From: Anoplopoma fimbria
Taxonomy: Eukaryota > Chordata > Actinopteri > Perciformes > Anoplopomatidae
Length of the DNA: 64,000 nucleotides
NCBI RefSeq assembly: GCF_027596085.1
Contig: NC_072450.1
Span: forward strand, 8,070,903-8,134,902
Direction: 5' to 3'
Shown here: positions 36,601 to 48,900 of the stretch, piece after piece
Layout: every line of letters starts with the position of its first letter
How positions within the stretch are numbered: position 1 is the first letter of the stretch
Translations under genes and position numbers: made by a program
Notes under the pieces: generated by a model
What the model was told of the DNA's origin: nothing
Databases searched by the model: none
The model's input: the letters and a program-made list of their open reading frames with translations, nothing else

Positions 36601-39600
36601 TTTAATATGAACGTGGTTATGAACTCAATTTGACACTGCACCAAAAAAAGCTGGTATGACAACTGCAATATAAAAAACAGATCATTTTCTTAAAATAGAC
36701 TTCAAAGAGCTTCAAAAGAAAAACCTTTTCACAAACAAGATGATCATGAAAGGTCAAGATTTAGAAGCTTTTCAAGACACTATGTATGAAGACGGACAGA
36801 GTAAAATTACAGAAGCATAATAATGTAACATCTATGGTGTCTTGCATATAAGGAGGTCATTTTCTATATTTATGTATCATCATTGTCCTTCTCTTTCTTC
36901 TCTACCTCCCAGGCGTGCCTCTGTCCACTCAGTGGGGCCCTCAGGGCTACTTCTACGCCATCCAGATCGCCCAGTACGGCCTGAGCCACTACAGCAAGAA
37001 CCTGACGGAGCGCCCCCCCCACGTGGAGGTCTACGACACAGCCGAGGACAGAGACAGCCGGGCCAGCGCGGCGCCCTGGAGCGTGCCGAAAGGTTGCAGC
37101 CTCAGCCGCGTCCTCGACAAGAGCCGAGCTTCCTCCGTGCGCCAGTTCAGCGCTCCAGGTATGTAAGCCTTCCGTGAGCCCGGATAGCCTCGGGGGCAAG
37201 GAGCTTATCTCCTGTTAACTGTGGCTGTAGGAGGCCGATATGCAACTACACCCCGAGGACACAACGCTAGTCTGCGGTGAGTCACAGCCGCCGTGCGAGA
37301 ATACCGGCAGACCGTGCTGCTTGGGCGGTGGACCCACCACGTAATGACAGCTTCTTGAACATTATGATGATTAAAGAACCAGCAGACACAACATCTCATT
37401 CTATGTTGATCACTGAGTCACACTTTGTCACATTCATGCCGTCTCAATGCATTGTGAAAATTTGCAGCTTGATGCTACAGACAGAAAACGCGTTTAGTCG
37501 ACATTTTTACTCCCACAATGGACTTTTATCTCTTTTTATCCAGAGCATCAGTATCACAGTTGAAATGATAACTGTTTGTCAGCCGGAGCCAATTAACCTT
37601 AATTTGTTATTCAAAGGACGGAACAGATCTCTGGTCTTTTGTCTGGTTTTTTGTCCGTGCCATATGGGGCTTTAATAGAAGGTAGTTAACGACTGGCTGT
37701 CATGTTGCTCAGAAAGAGTGTCTCTTTAGTGAAACACTCTAGTTGACTGTTTCAGGCAGGTGGTCTTAAGAAGTACTTAAGATATTAACTTTTAAAAACA
37801 GGTCACTTATATTTAATTCAACTATTCAAAAAGGCTAAATCATCTCCTGGAACACCGGGGTAATGCAGTTTTAATCACACAGAGTAAATAATGCATTTGT
37901 TTCAGACTATTTTCAGCTGCAGATTAATGCACATTTGGTAGTCTTGGGAGTATGTACAGCGGCACGACAGTGTTTGTTAGATTGACCGTAAAACAAAACT
38001 GCATGTTCATTGTCATGAAGATGGATGTCAACCAAATGCAACATTGATGTGTTTTACATTGTTTATTAACAACAGTGGAGGTCTATTTACGCTTTATCAA
38101 GCTATGGCTACATAGGATAAAATCAGGTTCAGCTTTGGTCTTTTCATAGTATTTGTGTCAAAATATTATCTAGTATATCACTAGACTATTCCTTTAAGCA
38201 TATCATAATAATCTGATTTATATTTTAATATTCTAATCTCTGGGTCGGGTTCTCCAGGATTCAGAGCAGCTTGTGCCGTCAGTCTGTGAAGCTAATGTAA
38301 GCTCAACCTGCTACAGTAGACAGTAGACGTCTATACATTTACGCTTGGCCAAAGATGGTTTTATGAAAGAAGAAGAGCCACTCTGTGTCATGTGTAACTC
38401 TAAATTGCAGCTGGAAAACCGAGATGTTGGAATCTCCCAGTTAAACTTTTAACCTTATAACTTTAAAGGTCTTATTGTTTTTGATAAATATTTTAAATAT
38501 GCGTGTGTTCTATTCAAACTCTTTCTCTTCCTTTAACTGACTGGTGATTTTATCATTCAAATGTAGAAACACTAAGTGTTTTGATGATGCTTGTGATGTA
38601 TTTAATACTATGTAGACGACAAAAACAAACTTTAAAGTGCAATATTGGTCATAAAAATGTAACAGGATATCTTCCTTAAATTGTTCTGCCCAAAGGTAAT
38701 GGCCAGATCGATTTATTCATGTCAAATGTAAAAACAGGCAGTAGACGTGTTTAGATGATCAGAATCTTTCACTCAGTGCTGTGATGTATTTAATACTATG
38801 TCCGGATAACCAAATCCCCCTGTCCTCAGCCACGATCAAAATCAAAAACTTTGCTGGATTGGATCAGAGTGATCCTGAATATTGGGATGTCAAATATCAA
38901 ACAGCAAACAGGAAATGGAGCCAACATTTTACAGAAAAAGGAGAAGCTAGCTCAACTATTGTCTCTGAATTAAAGTATAATCTTAGCCAGTGTTGATGGT
39001 CCTCAGACTAGATGAAAGGCAATCATTATATTGAGTTAACCAATTATGTAAATCAGCACAAAGTTGAAAGAAGAGCTCGCGATCTCTAATTAAGCAGAGT
39101 TCGCGCTAATGCGAGCTAACGCTATTTCCTGTGTTAAGGAGCTTTAGTAAATAGGCTAGCGTCTGTATGTCGACAGTCCATTTGAATGCATTCACTCGCA
39201 AGGCATTGTGTGTAGATTTTAAAATGTGTTGTACATATCTTTTTAGGAAACAGTTGTTAACAAAGGGGACAGCCCTAAAACCTTAATATTAGATTTTCTT
39301 TACAGATGTTGTGGGAAGAGACTTGCACAGACTTGCTCCAAATGGCATTACTTTTTGAGCTTTGGCTATGAAAATTAAGTGTGTGTGCTGAATGCATGTG
39401 AATAAAAACATACAATGAACTACTGAAGGTGGAAACGGAACGGGCTCAGCTGAACAAATCTAACACTTCTTAAACAAGAAGAAGTGAAGTTAAGAATTCA
39501 GTTGCTGGAAAAGCAGTTAAAAGACTCCTGCATGTTTAACACTGAATAAATCACATTGTTTTTCTAATTCCTTGTTAATTGATTGTAATGTCACTCACGC

Positions 39601-42131
39601 AGTATGTGCTCTGTTGAGCTGCTGCCTCCACTGTAATTCCCCCCCTCCTCCTAATTCCTCCGCTTTCACCCTCCCATGATGAACAATTTCATTTCATTTC
39701 ACCACTCTTCACTTTCTCCCCGCTCCTCGCTCACCTTGCCTTACAGCTTCAACTCGCCACAATCGGCTCTCTCTTTCCTCGACATCATCATGTTTTCATC
39801 ATCACCCCTCAGCCCTCCCTCGGCACTCTTCATTCTCCATTAATCTTCCCTCGTCAACCCCCAGATTTCAGTCATTTTTCCACCTCTCTTTACTCATTTC
39901 CACCCACTTATCGCCCCCTCAGCCCGCTCCCGGCTTCCTAAACATTGCAATCCCATTATGCTCTCTCTCCGTTTTAACGCCTCATTCTGCTCTGTCATCC
40001 AAACTTTTTCCTGTTTTCTTCCTCTGCTGTCAGTTTCTCTTTCCGTCTCGGCCTCTCTCCACTTCCTCCTCCTACTCCCTTCGCCCTATTTGGGTCTTTT
40101 TTTTTTTTTTTTTTTTTTTTTTTCCTTACTGTATCTAGGACACTGGTGTTGAACAGCCTCTCAAATCCTCTGACAAGTGGATCAATCGTCTGTCCCCTGA
40201 TAATAACCTACAATCCTCCATCTGCACATTCCTGCACGAACACTGTCCGCCGCTGAGCACCCTTATTTCCTGGATCCTCTCGTGGTCGTTTGATAGTTTC
40301 ATAAACCTGCCAGATTTAGGGAGTCGATCTGTGTACGGAGATACAGAGTAGTGACAGCTGTCTCCAGCTATGGTGCCTTTTAAAAAGTGTTCGTAAACCC
40401 TGGAAGGTTTCAAGTTTTATTGTCTGATGATTGAATAAAAATAGAGTTAAAGTCGCTTTTTTTTTTTAACACTTAAAAGTTGTATTCCTTAAGATTTCAA
40501 TACATGTTGGTGTGACTCACCCATGGTTACCGTGGTAACATCAACACTACTTGAGCATCTCCTTTGTGACAAACAGAAGAACTGCTGGTGTTTTTTTTTG
40601 TTGTTGTTTTAATAAAGATGTCAGTCATTAACAACTGATTCATTACTGTTCCATTACTGCATGGAAAATGAAAACTGACCCACTGCCAAAAATGACAGTA
40701 GCCTCATACTGTACACGCGTTCTTATATGAAGAACTGCTGACATCACCAGCTGTGATCACAAATAAATTGCATTTCCTGGGACTCCATCACAATAAAAGC
40801 CACTCTGTGTTTCACCAGTTGGATGGTTTTAATGTGAAGATGCAGCAGGAGGAAACGATGGGTTTGCATTAGCAGTATCAGCTCTGATGCGGCTGTATGA
40901 GAGTGAACATTAAAAAGTGAGGCTGATACTAAAACCAGTGGATACATGAATCCTTTTCCTGTGAACCCATCGTGTTTAAACATTAAGAAATCTGAAACTA
41001 CTTCATGTAAATACAGTGAATGACTATTTCAAGAAAAATGCTGAGCATGAATAGTATCAAGAAATGAGGTTTGAATTCGAAAAAATCTTCAATCTTAACT
41101 TCAATGTCAAAATGAAAACGCATATCAATCTGCCGAATCAGACTCCAGATCTCAATCCAAACATTATTTGTGGCTGAACTTTTAAAAAGGCTCACGATCT
41201 CCATGTAACCTGAAAGAACTCGAGCAGTTATGTACACATACTTTGATACCAAAGGTGCTAAATCATATGCACTATATCACTTTTAGAGCCTCTTTATGTT
41301 CATCAGTGTCAAAAAGCCATGTTAAATCTACTTTGATACAATGCGGACTGATATTATTATAAATTATTTTCCCTATTTTCCAACATTTAATGGACAAAAA
41401 GTTGAATCCAGGAAATGATTGGCCGATTAATCATAATGAAAATGAAACATCCACTTCCCGGGGTGGTGAATACTTTTTCTAGGCTCTGTGTGTCCCGATG
41501 CAGCCACCGGAGGATGTGGATGAATAATCAATGTGCATCGACTGCTGTCTCGTCTCTTGGATCTTTTGTACCCACGCATGCACAACACGCTCTGAACACG
41601 TTCATCATGCTCACTCATGCATCCAAGCATTGGTTTTCTTTTTCCTACGCTGACATATTTGTAGCTGCATGTCGTCTCTGTCGCCCTGCCTTACTGCTTA
41701 ACATCCAGAGAGCGAAGCAGAGCGGAGGAGGTGGGATCTCGTCTATATTCCCTCTGCCCATCCTTTATTGATGCCAGAGTAATCACGGGGCCAGAGTACA
41801 AATCCACTTACTCTCTGCATTGCCTTAAGTAATGGATTTATGAGTGCATTAAAGAGCCGTAGTCATCCAGAGGCCCCTGCCAGACTGGCTTGCTCCTCCA
41901 TTCTCCTCCTGATCGACTGTCTTTGTGTCTCCAGCGGCCTCGTCTGCTTCTGCCTCCTCAGCTCATGTCACGTGAGATCGGATTCTCAATTGTCTTCTGG
42001 CTTTTGGCTCATTTTCTCTCTCTCTCTGTCAGGCTGACGTTAAGGGCACTTGAGGCGACCCATCTTGCCATTACCCTTTTTTTCCCCAGACTCCTACACT
42101 CTTTCTTCTTTTCATCCATTCAGGATGAAAA

Positions 42132-42168
<37 letters not shown>

Positions 42169-42446
42169 TTAGCTGTGCAGACAGAGTTACTAGGCCGAAC
42201 GTACAGAGTTGATATAATGTAAGTGGAGAGGTGGCTGTGTGGACATATGTGAATATTGGAGTTCCAAACTTTGAGATTTGTAAGTGAAAAGGTTGCTGCA
42301 GTGCATCAACTTCCTCGTTCTCTCTCTTTTTCTATTACTTTCCTCCCTCTATTCCTTCCTTTCTGTCCTCCTAATTAAGCTCTGTGTGCAGTGACACGTC
42401 TGTACTGCACATCCCATCAGAAGCTCGTCTCTGTCTGTGTTCGAGA

Positions 42447-42542
<96 letters not shown>

Positions 42543-44564
42543 GCTAGCCACTTCACACAGATATTAATGAAACAAGGTTTTGACCACAAAAGATATTTGT
42601 TATTGATCATTAGAGAACATGACTACATAGAGAATCTTGGGTACATGAGGAAAAAGACAAGCTTTCATGGAGACAGGACATCAAAGGAGACAGACAGTTC
42701 AAGGCTTTACTGTCATTCTGCTATAAATAGTCCAGTGTCATCCAGTAATCGTCTGACATTTGTCAAATGTGGTTAGTTATGTTTTTTCCTACCAAATGCA
42801 TCTGAAGAAACGCCACAAAACGTCTCTTTTGTGTCATTATGCACATTTTAAATACCCTCCCTCCTCTCATCCGCCCACCACAGAGTCCTCTGAGGGCGTG
42901 TCTCTCCAGCTGGGTAACTCCAAAGACTTCATCCTCAGCTTGGACCTGAAGTTCGTCTCCAACGGCAGCGTGTCTGTGATCCTCGAGACCACGGAGAAGG
43001 GCCCGCCGTTCACCATCCACTACGTGACCAACTCGCAGCTCATCGCCTTCAGAGACCATGAGATCACGTACGGTGTCGGGCCGCGGACCGCCTGGAGCAC
43101 GCTGACCCGAGACCTGCTCACCGACCTCAGGAAGGGCGTCGGCCTGTCCAACACCAAGGCTGTGAAGGCCACAAAGGTTGGTTTAGGTGGAACCGTCGGT
43201 ACCTTTGATTCACCTCCTGTGTTCTAAAAACTATTCAACTAGAGCTGAAACAATTAGTCGATTAGAAAATGATTGTTATTAATTAAGTAATCGTTTAAGT
43301 GATTTTTCAAGCAAAAAAACCCACACATTTCAACTCGTTCTCATATTTGAGGATTTTCTTCTTTTCTTCATCTTATGTCACCGTAAACTGAATATTTATG
43401 GGTTTCATGCAAAACATGTAATGTGAAGACGTCCCGTTGCGTTTTAAGAAATGATGATGTCCAAAACTATCATGAGAAAATAATCCGCAGATTAATCAAT
43501 AATGAAAATAATAGTTAATTGCAATCCTGAACTGGACCGTATTTAATTAATCATAATTAATTTCCTATCTTAAAAATGCATTACAGTTAGTAGTATGAAC
43601 AGAACTAATACCACGATATAATATTGCAGCATTATTCTTAGATTTTTCTGAACTTTGTAAATTTAGATAAAATGTAATTTTTGTAACATTTATCTTATTT
43701 CATCATGAGAACTTTTGTAATAATAATAGAATCATTTAAAGATTATAAACGACGTTATTGAAAAAATGCCTAATGCTAATTCCAGTCCTTAATAATGACA
43801 TGTTCTGCCCTTGCGTCTTATTTCCCTTTCAGATCATGCCCAGACGGGTGGTGCGGTTAGTCCTACACGGGCGTGGCTTCATCGACAACGTCACCATTTC
43901 CACAACCGCCCACATGGCCGCCTTCTTCGCCGCCAGCGACTGGCTGACGCGCAACCAGGACGAACGAGGTGGCTGGCCCATCATGGTCACGCGTAAACTG
44001 GGCGAGGGCTTCCGGCCCCTGGAGCCCGGCTGGTACTCGGCCATGGCTCAGGGCCAGGCCATGTCCACCCTGGTTCGGGCCTACCTCCTCACCAAGGACC
44101 AGGCGTACCTCAACGCCGCCCTGAAGGCCGTAGGACCCTACAAGGTGCCCTCAGCGCAGCACGGGGTCAAAGCGGTGTTCATGAACAAATACGACTGGTA
44201 TGAGGAGTACCCGACCACGCCCAGCTCCTTTGTCCTCAACGGCTTCATCTACTCCCTGCTGGGCCTCTACGACTTGACTGAGACGGCCGGAGAGAAGCTC
44301 GGCAAGGAGGCGGGGCAGCTGTTCAGCCGCGGCATGGAGTCGCTGAAGGCCATGCTGCCGCTCTTTGACACGGGGTCCGGGAGCATCTACGACCTCCGTC
44401 ACTTCATGTTGGCCACGGCGCCCAACCTGGCACGCTGGGACTATCACACCACGCACATTAACCAGCTGCAGCTGCTGGCGTCCATAGACAACGCTCCCGT
44501 CTTTAAGGACGTGGTCAAGCGCTGGAAAAACTACTTAAAAGGGATTCGTGCCAAGCACAACTAA
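30360..44564 (+). CDS. glce: D-glucuronyl C5-epimerase, complete four-exon coding region
   Basis: This Golgi enzyme converts D-glucuronate to L-iduronate in N-sulfated heparosan during heparan sulfate/heparin synthesis. Joining 30360-30876, 36913-37158, 42884-43176 and 43833-44564 gives 1788 nt, or 595 residues plus TAA, with phases 1, 1 and 0 at the junctions. Human GLCE is about 617 residues; the difference lies in the stem. It is a type II membrane protein: a short cytoplasmic start ([11 protein letters not shown]), a signal-anchor at residues 12-28, a Gln/Pro-rich stem at about 29-78, then the conserved luminal part beginning [13 protein letters not shown]. The three catalytic tyrosines known from structural work on the family (human Y500, Y560, Y578) align with Y478 (EEYPTTP), Y538 (SIYDLRH) and Y556 (RWDYHTTH). 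N-glycosylation sequons occur at N202, N281 and N371. Identity is very secure. Whether this is the a or b teleost copy cannot be told here. Confidence 0.97.
32292..32451 (+). mobile_element. Retroelement 3' tail with (ATT)n
   Basis: TTGCTCCCCGGGCGCTTCAT, CCCACTGCTCCTCCGGGATG, GGGTTAAATGCAGAG and TTTCCCCATTGTGGGACTAA lead into about 22 ATT units. This order is the well-known 3' end of a teleost non-LTR element, here on the + strand inside glce intron 1. The polyasparagine frame on the other strand is an artefact. Confidence 0.8.
33557..33642. repeat. (CA)n microsatellite in glce intron 1
   Basis: About 43 uninterrupted CA units. Confidence 0.97.
36913..37158 (+). CDS. glce: glce coding exon 2
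   Basis: 246 nt, acceptor CCCAG at 36912 and donor GTATGT at 37159. It completes the split Gly codon 173 and reads [31 protein letters not shown] and YDTAEDRD, all hallmark GLCE segments. It ends in QFSAP plus one base of a split Glu codon. It is GC-rich (many CGC/GCC codons) against strongly AT-rich introns. The stretch after AEDRD ([13 protein letters not shown]) is the least conserved part. Confidence 0.95.
39637..40123 (+). repeat. Pyrimidine-rich stretch ending in poly-T
   Basis: Nearly 490 bp strongly biased to C and T on the + strand (many CTCC, TTCC, CTCTC runs), ending in about 27 T residues at 40097-40123. Purine runs are rare throughout. Confidence 0.75.
42131..42166. repeat. (GTT)n microsatellite
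   Basis: About 11 GTT units in glce intron 2. Confidence 0.93.
42457..42538. repeat. (CA)n microsatellite in glce intron 2
   Basis: About 41 CA units, preceded by a CTCTCT run and lying 346 bp before coding exon 3. Confidence 0.97.
42884..43176 (+). CDS. glce: glce coding exon 3
   Basis: 293 nt, acceptor CCACAG at 42883 and donor GTTGGT at 43177. It reads [16 protein letters not shown], a beta-rich segment with the sequon NGS at 281, then [16 protein letters not shown] and [17 protein letters not shown]. This is close to the mammalian luminal domain. It ends on a codon boundary before IMPRRVV of the last exon. Confidence 0.95.
43177..43832 (+). other. glce: glce intron between coding exons 3 and 4
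   Basis: 656 bp, GTTGGT to TTTCAG. About 290 bp of it is a copy of dispersed repeat family 1. Confidence 0.92.
43241..43530 (+). repeat. Dispersed repeat family 1, near full-length copy
   Basis: It runs AGAGCTGAAACAATTAGTCG, TAATCGTTTAAGTGATTTTT, ATTTGAGGATTTTCTTC, CCGTAAACTGAATATTTATG, then GAGAAAATAATCCGCAGATT and TAATAGTTAATTGCAAT. This is the clearest copy and a good reference for the others. Confidence 0.8.
43833..44564 (+). CDS. glce: glce last coding exon (catalytic alpha-helical domain)
   Basis: 732 nt from acceptor TTTCAG at 43832 to TAA at 44562-44564; 243 residues with no gap relative to the mammalian C-terminus. It contains [44 protein letters not shown], the tyrosine motif [33 protein letters not shown] and [16 protein letters not shown], and it ends RAKHN. 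All three catalytic tyrosines of the family lie in this single exon. The exon is GC-rich, especially at third codon positions, and shows no damage. Confidence 0.97.
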   Translation: MMPRRVVRLVLHGRGFIDNVTISTTAHMAAFFAASDWLTRNQDERGGWPIMVTRKLGEGFRPLEPGWYSAMAQGQAMSTLVRAYLLTKDQAYLNAALKAVGPYKVPSAQHGVKAVFMNKYDWYEEYPTTPSSFVLNGFIYSLLGLYDLTETAGEKLGKEAGQLFSRGMESLKAMLPLFDTGSGSIYDLRHFMLATAPNLARWDYHTTHINQLQLLASIDNAPVFKDVVKRWKNYLKGIRAKHN

Positions 44565-44862
44565 ACAAACATATAGCGTAACGCTGAGATGATGACTGAA
44601 AAGTTAAACTTACTGTACTCTTAACGGGTGATTGAATGTGAGGAGAGTGCTCACATCGTGTGTGTGTGTTCTGGTTGAGGTTCATAATCTAAAGGACGAG
44701 TTGTTTCAGCTGCAGCTCTCAACACTAAAAGTTTCTCATGTGCTCTATTGCAGGTTTCATATTTTCTGCAACACTGACTGTAGCTCTCCCCTCCTGTGTT
44801 TCTCCTTGAGCTAGTGTTTGTAATTATGCACAGACCTAGTTTCAGAGTGTGTGCGTTCAGGA

Positions 44863-45015
<153 letters not shown>

Positions 45016-48000
45016 TTAGAGTAACAACATATGACGTTAGAGACAGATTTAAAAACTCCTTGAATTGTTTTGTTTTTTTACCACTTCATCCCAGATTTGC
45101 AAAGTTTATTGAAACAAATACACAACAAACAAAATGAAGTGAATATATTCTGAAGAGGAAAATGTTGCCAAAACAATTTATCTCATTATTATGAAATACT
45201 TAAAACATTTTTGATTTAACTCCTCCACTGCAAAGTTATTTTTATTAGAGACGCCGCAAGACTTAGTTTCAAATCAAGACGTATTTTTAAACACACCATG
45301 TTTAAGCTGTTAGGTGAGATAAATTCATTTCGCTATCATCCCTTTATAGAAACGTTTTATGCTTCCAAACTGTCTGCTTCCAGTTCTTTTCTGAATCTCT
45401 TTACCATAAAACACCGGTAATAGTTACAAATAATCTTTTGAGGGGTTATATTGATTCTTTAGGGACCACAAGTCTTTTTAAAGACATTTTTTTCCATTAA
45501 TATAAATATTAAGTCACAGATTAGATATCTGTCGAGCTGCTCTGAGGAATAAAAACCTCAAACCACCATATTTGGGTTCAGATTGTTAAAGCCTCTCTGC
45601 TACCAGCATACCTCCTTGGTTCCTACCCATAAATCCACTGTGTATAGTTGTGTAGCCACATCTGGTCAGAGATGACTGCATCTTTAGTTTTCTGTTTCAG
45701 GTGTCACATGGAGGTCTGCAGGTAGCATGCTGACACATCAGTAGTGTTCCTGTTATATTCACTGAGATAATGAATAATCTGTCCTTCATTTTAACTGTTA
45801 AAGAGTGAATCCACTGTAACACTGTTATCCTTTATGTGATGTTTCAAGACAACAAACTGTGTGCTACCATTCTTAGCTGTAACCAAACACCTCTATAGTC
45901 CCTCAGTTGGTCACAAGCAAACTTAAATAATTGATGTGCCGCTGCAGAAACACAGCTGCAAACAGTTAGCGCTGCATCACTTTGAGTTCAAGAGTCACTG
46001 TCGCTCCGTTCCTCATTAGCACATTTTTGGGTGAAAACAGTTTAGATCGAGACAGTCAGCTGAACATATTTAACTCCCTCTTGGCAGTGTTGTCTTGAAG
46101 TGGACTCGGGTAATTCCCAGTTTGCAGACTGCACTCAATAACTTCTTCAGATCTTCCAACTAGTCTGACTACAGATGTAAATTCCTAAATCTTGGCGAAC
46201 TGGCACATTTAAAATTTCCCTGATAAATCTAAATAACGGCCCAGCAGTGTCTTTATTAATCTCCACACTCAGGACTAGCTGTTACATTCACACACACACA
46301 CACACACACACACTTGCATTTCTCTTTTAAATTGCAAACATCGACCTTTCATTGTTAAACATTTGACTCTCTACATCCCTTTTATTCCCTTCGGTTTGAA
46401 CATCAGCACCATTCGCTTCATTTTCATTCCCCTGGTTTTTGACCTCTTTATTTTTTTTATTTTTTTGACACTCACCTGAAAAGCTCTTCCTTTAAAAACT
46501 CCTACTTCCAGATGATAATTGCAGGAAACAAGTGTAGGTGGTGGTAGATGTGTCGTGTGTACTCGGAGGATAAGGACGTGGGCAGCAGAGGCACAGCTGC
46601 GTCTCGCTAACACGTCAGTCTATAACATTTAAACAGACAATGTGAGGAGAAACTGTTGGTCGAGGTCAATTCTTGACAAGTCGATCCCATCAGCCTCTCG
46701 TTGGGTGAACTCAGTGTTTTTAGTCTGAGAGCCGACCTGTTGGCCGCTGTAGAGAGGAAGCTCGCACAGACACGAACAATTGGACCGGCTAATAGGCTGC
46801 AGAGTCTCCACACACACAGTCCAGTGGCAAGTCGGAGATGAGTCAGCATTCACAAACACAACAGAGCTGAGCCCTCAGCATCAATGAAGCTTTCATCGAT
46901 CTACCTTAAAGATTGTTAATGGAGGAGAATCGGGTCGGTTCGCTCCCCTAAAGGTGCCGACGGTGAATTTTTCTTTCGGTCATTTTCATGTAAACTTTGA
47001 GATGAAAATGTTTCTCCCGCTTTCAAGTTGTCGTAGTGTGAGCTGATGAGAGTAAATCAAAGAAGCGTTGATTTGGATGTAGCGTCTGATGGAAAACAAG
47101 TTTTGCTTTTTGTTTCAAACTTGTTATGAATTCCTGCGGGTACATCTTCACCTCACAGATTCATCTGTAACTCAGTTTCTTGCATTCAGAATTTAGTGAG
47201 GATTTACAACACATTAAGGGCCGGTGTTGGGAATAATAATCTGATATTTTCAGAAAGAAGTTGTAATATTTCAGGAATAAAGTTATAATAATGAGAGGAC
47301 AATTCTTTTTATTTTGCAAGGAAAAATAGTAACCTTTTAAACTATTACTTCATCCGAGTATGACCACTTTTGTCTTCAAATATTATGATTTTATTCCTGA
47401 AATATTACGCCCTTTTCTTTCAAATTTCAAACTTTTTTTTTTACTTTATTCCCCAAATGTCAGATTTTCTTCTAGAGGTTTATTCTATGGGTTGAAGGAA
47501 TTATATTGATGTTTATTTTTTAAAGTTAAAAATATCCCAGAGAAGAGGTATGAATGCACGTTTTGATAATTCTAGTTTTTGTACACTTGATGATCCTTTC
47601 TGTTTTCGTCCATTTCCTAGTGTTGTTTTCTTCCCATGAACACCTCTTACATTCGTTGCCTATTTGACAGGACATGTGGAAACATTTAGTTAAAAACATT
47701 CAGGAATGGACGTTTGGTGCGTGAATAACTGTCTTTATTTTGTTTATACCAAAGTCATTGATTCAAGTATATTTGAATTTGTCTATTTTTGTGCAAACTG
47801 ATTTCCATTAAGCATTTAATGATGTTTAGTCTCCTTGGAGATGTCACAGAGAGACACTGCCTTTTGAGAAATGCTAGTTTTTCTAAATTTAGGTGGAATT
47901 ATAGCAAAGAGAAGACATGTAAAACTCGCTTATCGTAAAGGGGGATGTGTGCAACTAGAGATTAGCATTTAGTCCGTTACTGTTCTAAAGGGAAGTGAGC

Positions 48001-48488
48001 CGGCAGCTGCAAATTCTCTTTGAAAAGTTTTTCTTCTGTTTGAGTGTTTTTGTTTGAATCATACGTCATTTGTTTGCAGAGGAGTAAGATGTTTTACTAG
48101 ATAGACAAAAGCACAACTGCCGTTTATAGTCACGCTTTTTTGTTGCATTTCTTTTATTTTTATTTTTCAGGACAATGTGCAACGCCTTCATTAAGAGAGC
48201 TGCTATGATTGTTCACTGTGCAACAGGTATCACAGCTTCTTTTTTCTTCATTTTAGTGCTTATTTTTTTTCCGTCTTTCCAACAAATGACCGCTGAGGTC
48301 AATTGTGATTTATGCAATAAAATGTTTACTGGGGTCGTAAAAGCCACAGGAGACCCAGAGCGGATGTACAGACTTTGCAATTCAAGCACAATGTGCAAAA
48401 GCTACCATTTTTTTAGTCCAAGGAAGAGGTGTTTATATACAGAGTAAAATCTTTGTGCTTTAAAGATGTGCTTTTTAAAGGTGTAAAA

Positions 48489-48494
48489 AATAAA
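48489..48494 (+). terminator. glce: Candidate poly(A) signal for glce
   Basis: AATAAA followed within 50 nt by a T/GT-rich stretch (TTCTTCTGTGGTATTT). An alternative AATAAA lies 173 bp earlier at 48316. Transcript data would be needed to choose. Confidence 0.4.
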
Positions 48495-48624
48495 AGCATT
48501 TTTCTTAAACTTCTCGTTGAATCTCTTCTTCTGTGGTATTTAACGGAGATGCTTGAATGAAGATCTCCATACAGGTTTATGACCGCTATATTATTATCCC
48601 TGTAGTCTCCTATTGTAGAGTTGA

Positions 48625-48900
48625 GACAATTCATCGATCAAAAGAATATCTATCAGCTACAATTGTGTTAATCCATTAGTGGTTTGAGCCATTTTTTAAA
48701 GAAAATATGCAAAACATTTATTGGTTCCAGGCTCACATTCAAAAAATATTGAATCTTTGTTTTTTGGGGGCTGTTGGTCGGACAAAACAAGTCACATGAA
48801 CACAGACATTATTTATTGTCATATAGATAAAACTGTTAATTGATAAATGGAGAAAATAATCCTCAAATTAATCGATACTGAAAGTAGTTGCAGCAATTGT
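48625..48900 (+). repeat. Dispersed repeat family 1, copy
   Basis: It starts AATTCATCGATCAAAAG, continues CAAAACATTTATTGGTTCCA, GGGCTGTTGGTCGGACAAAA, and ends GAGAAAATAATCCTCAAATT, AATCGATACTGAAAGTAGTT and GCAGC. The order is the same as at 43241. Confidence 0.75.

Larger units (their letters stand above)
30877..36912 (+). other. glce: glce intron between coding exons 1 and 2
   Basis: 6036 bp, GTACGA to CCCAG. It contains a LINE/SINE tail with an ATT repeat (32292-32451), a CA repeat (33557-33642) and poly-T runs. No additional exon is supported. Confidence 0.9.
37159..42883 (+). other. glce: glce intron between coding exons 2 and 3
   Basis: 5725 bp, GTATGT to CACAG. It holds a 22-bp exact local repeat (38592-38613 and 38780-38801), a long pyrimidine-biased stretch (about 39637-40123), a fragment of repeat family 1 near 41375-41452, a GTT repeat and a CA repeat. 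Confidence 0.9.

Noticed and set aside
36870..37199. Minus-strand and third-frame ORFs over glce exon 2 (likewise over exons 1, 3 and 4)
   Set aside because: Shadows of a GC-rich real coding exon.
38781..38996. 71-codon frame in glce intron 2
   Set aside because: No family similarity and starts inside a local duplicated segment.
48175..48447. 90-codon frame with a hydrophobic start and several Cys, preceded by an acceptor-like TTTTTCAG
   Set aside because: It lies in the probable glce 3' UTR, has no recognisable family and overlaps poly(A)-signal candidates; could be rechecked with transcripts.
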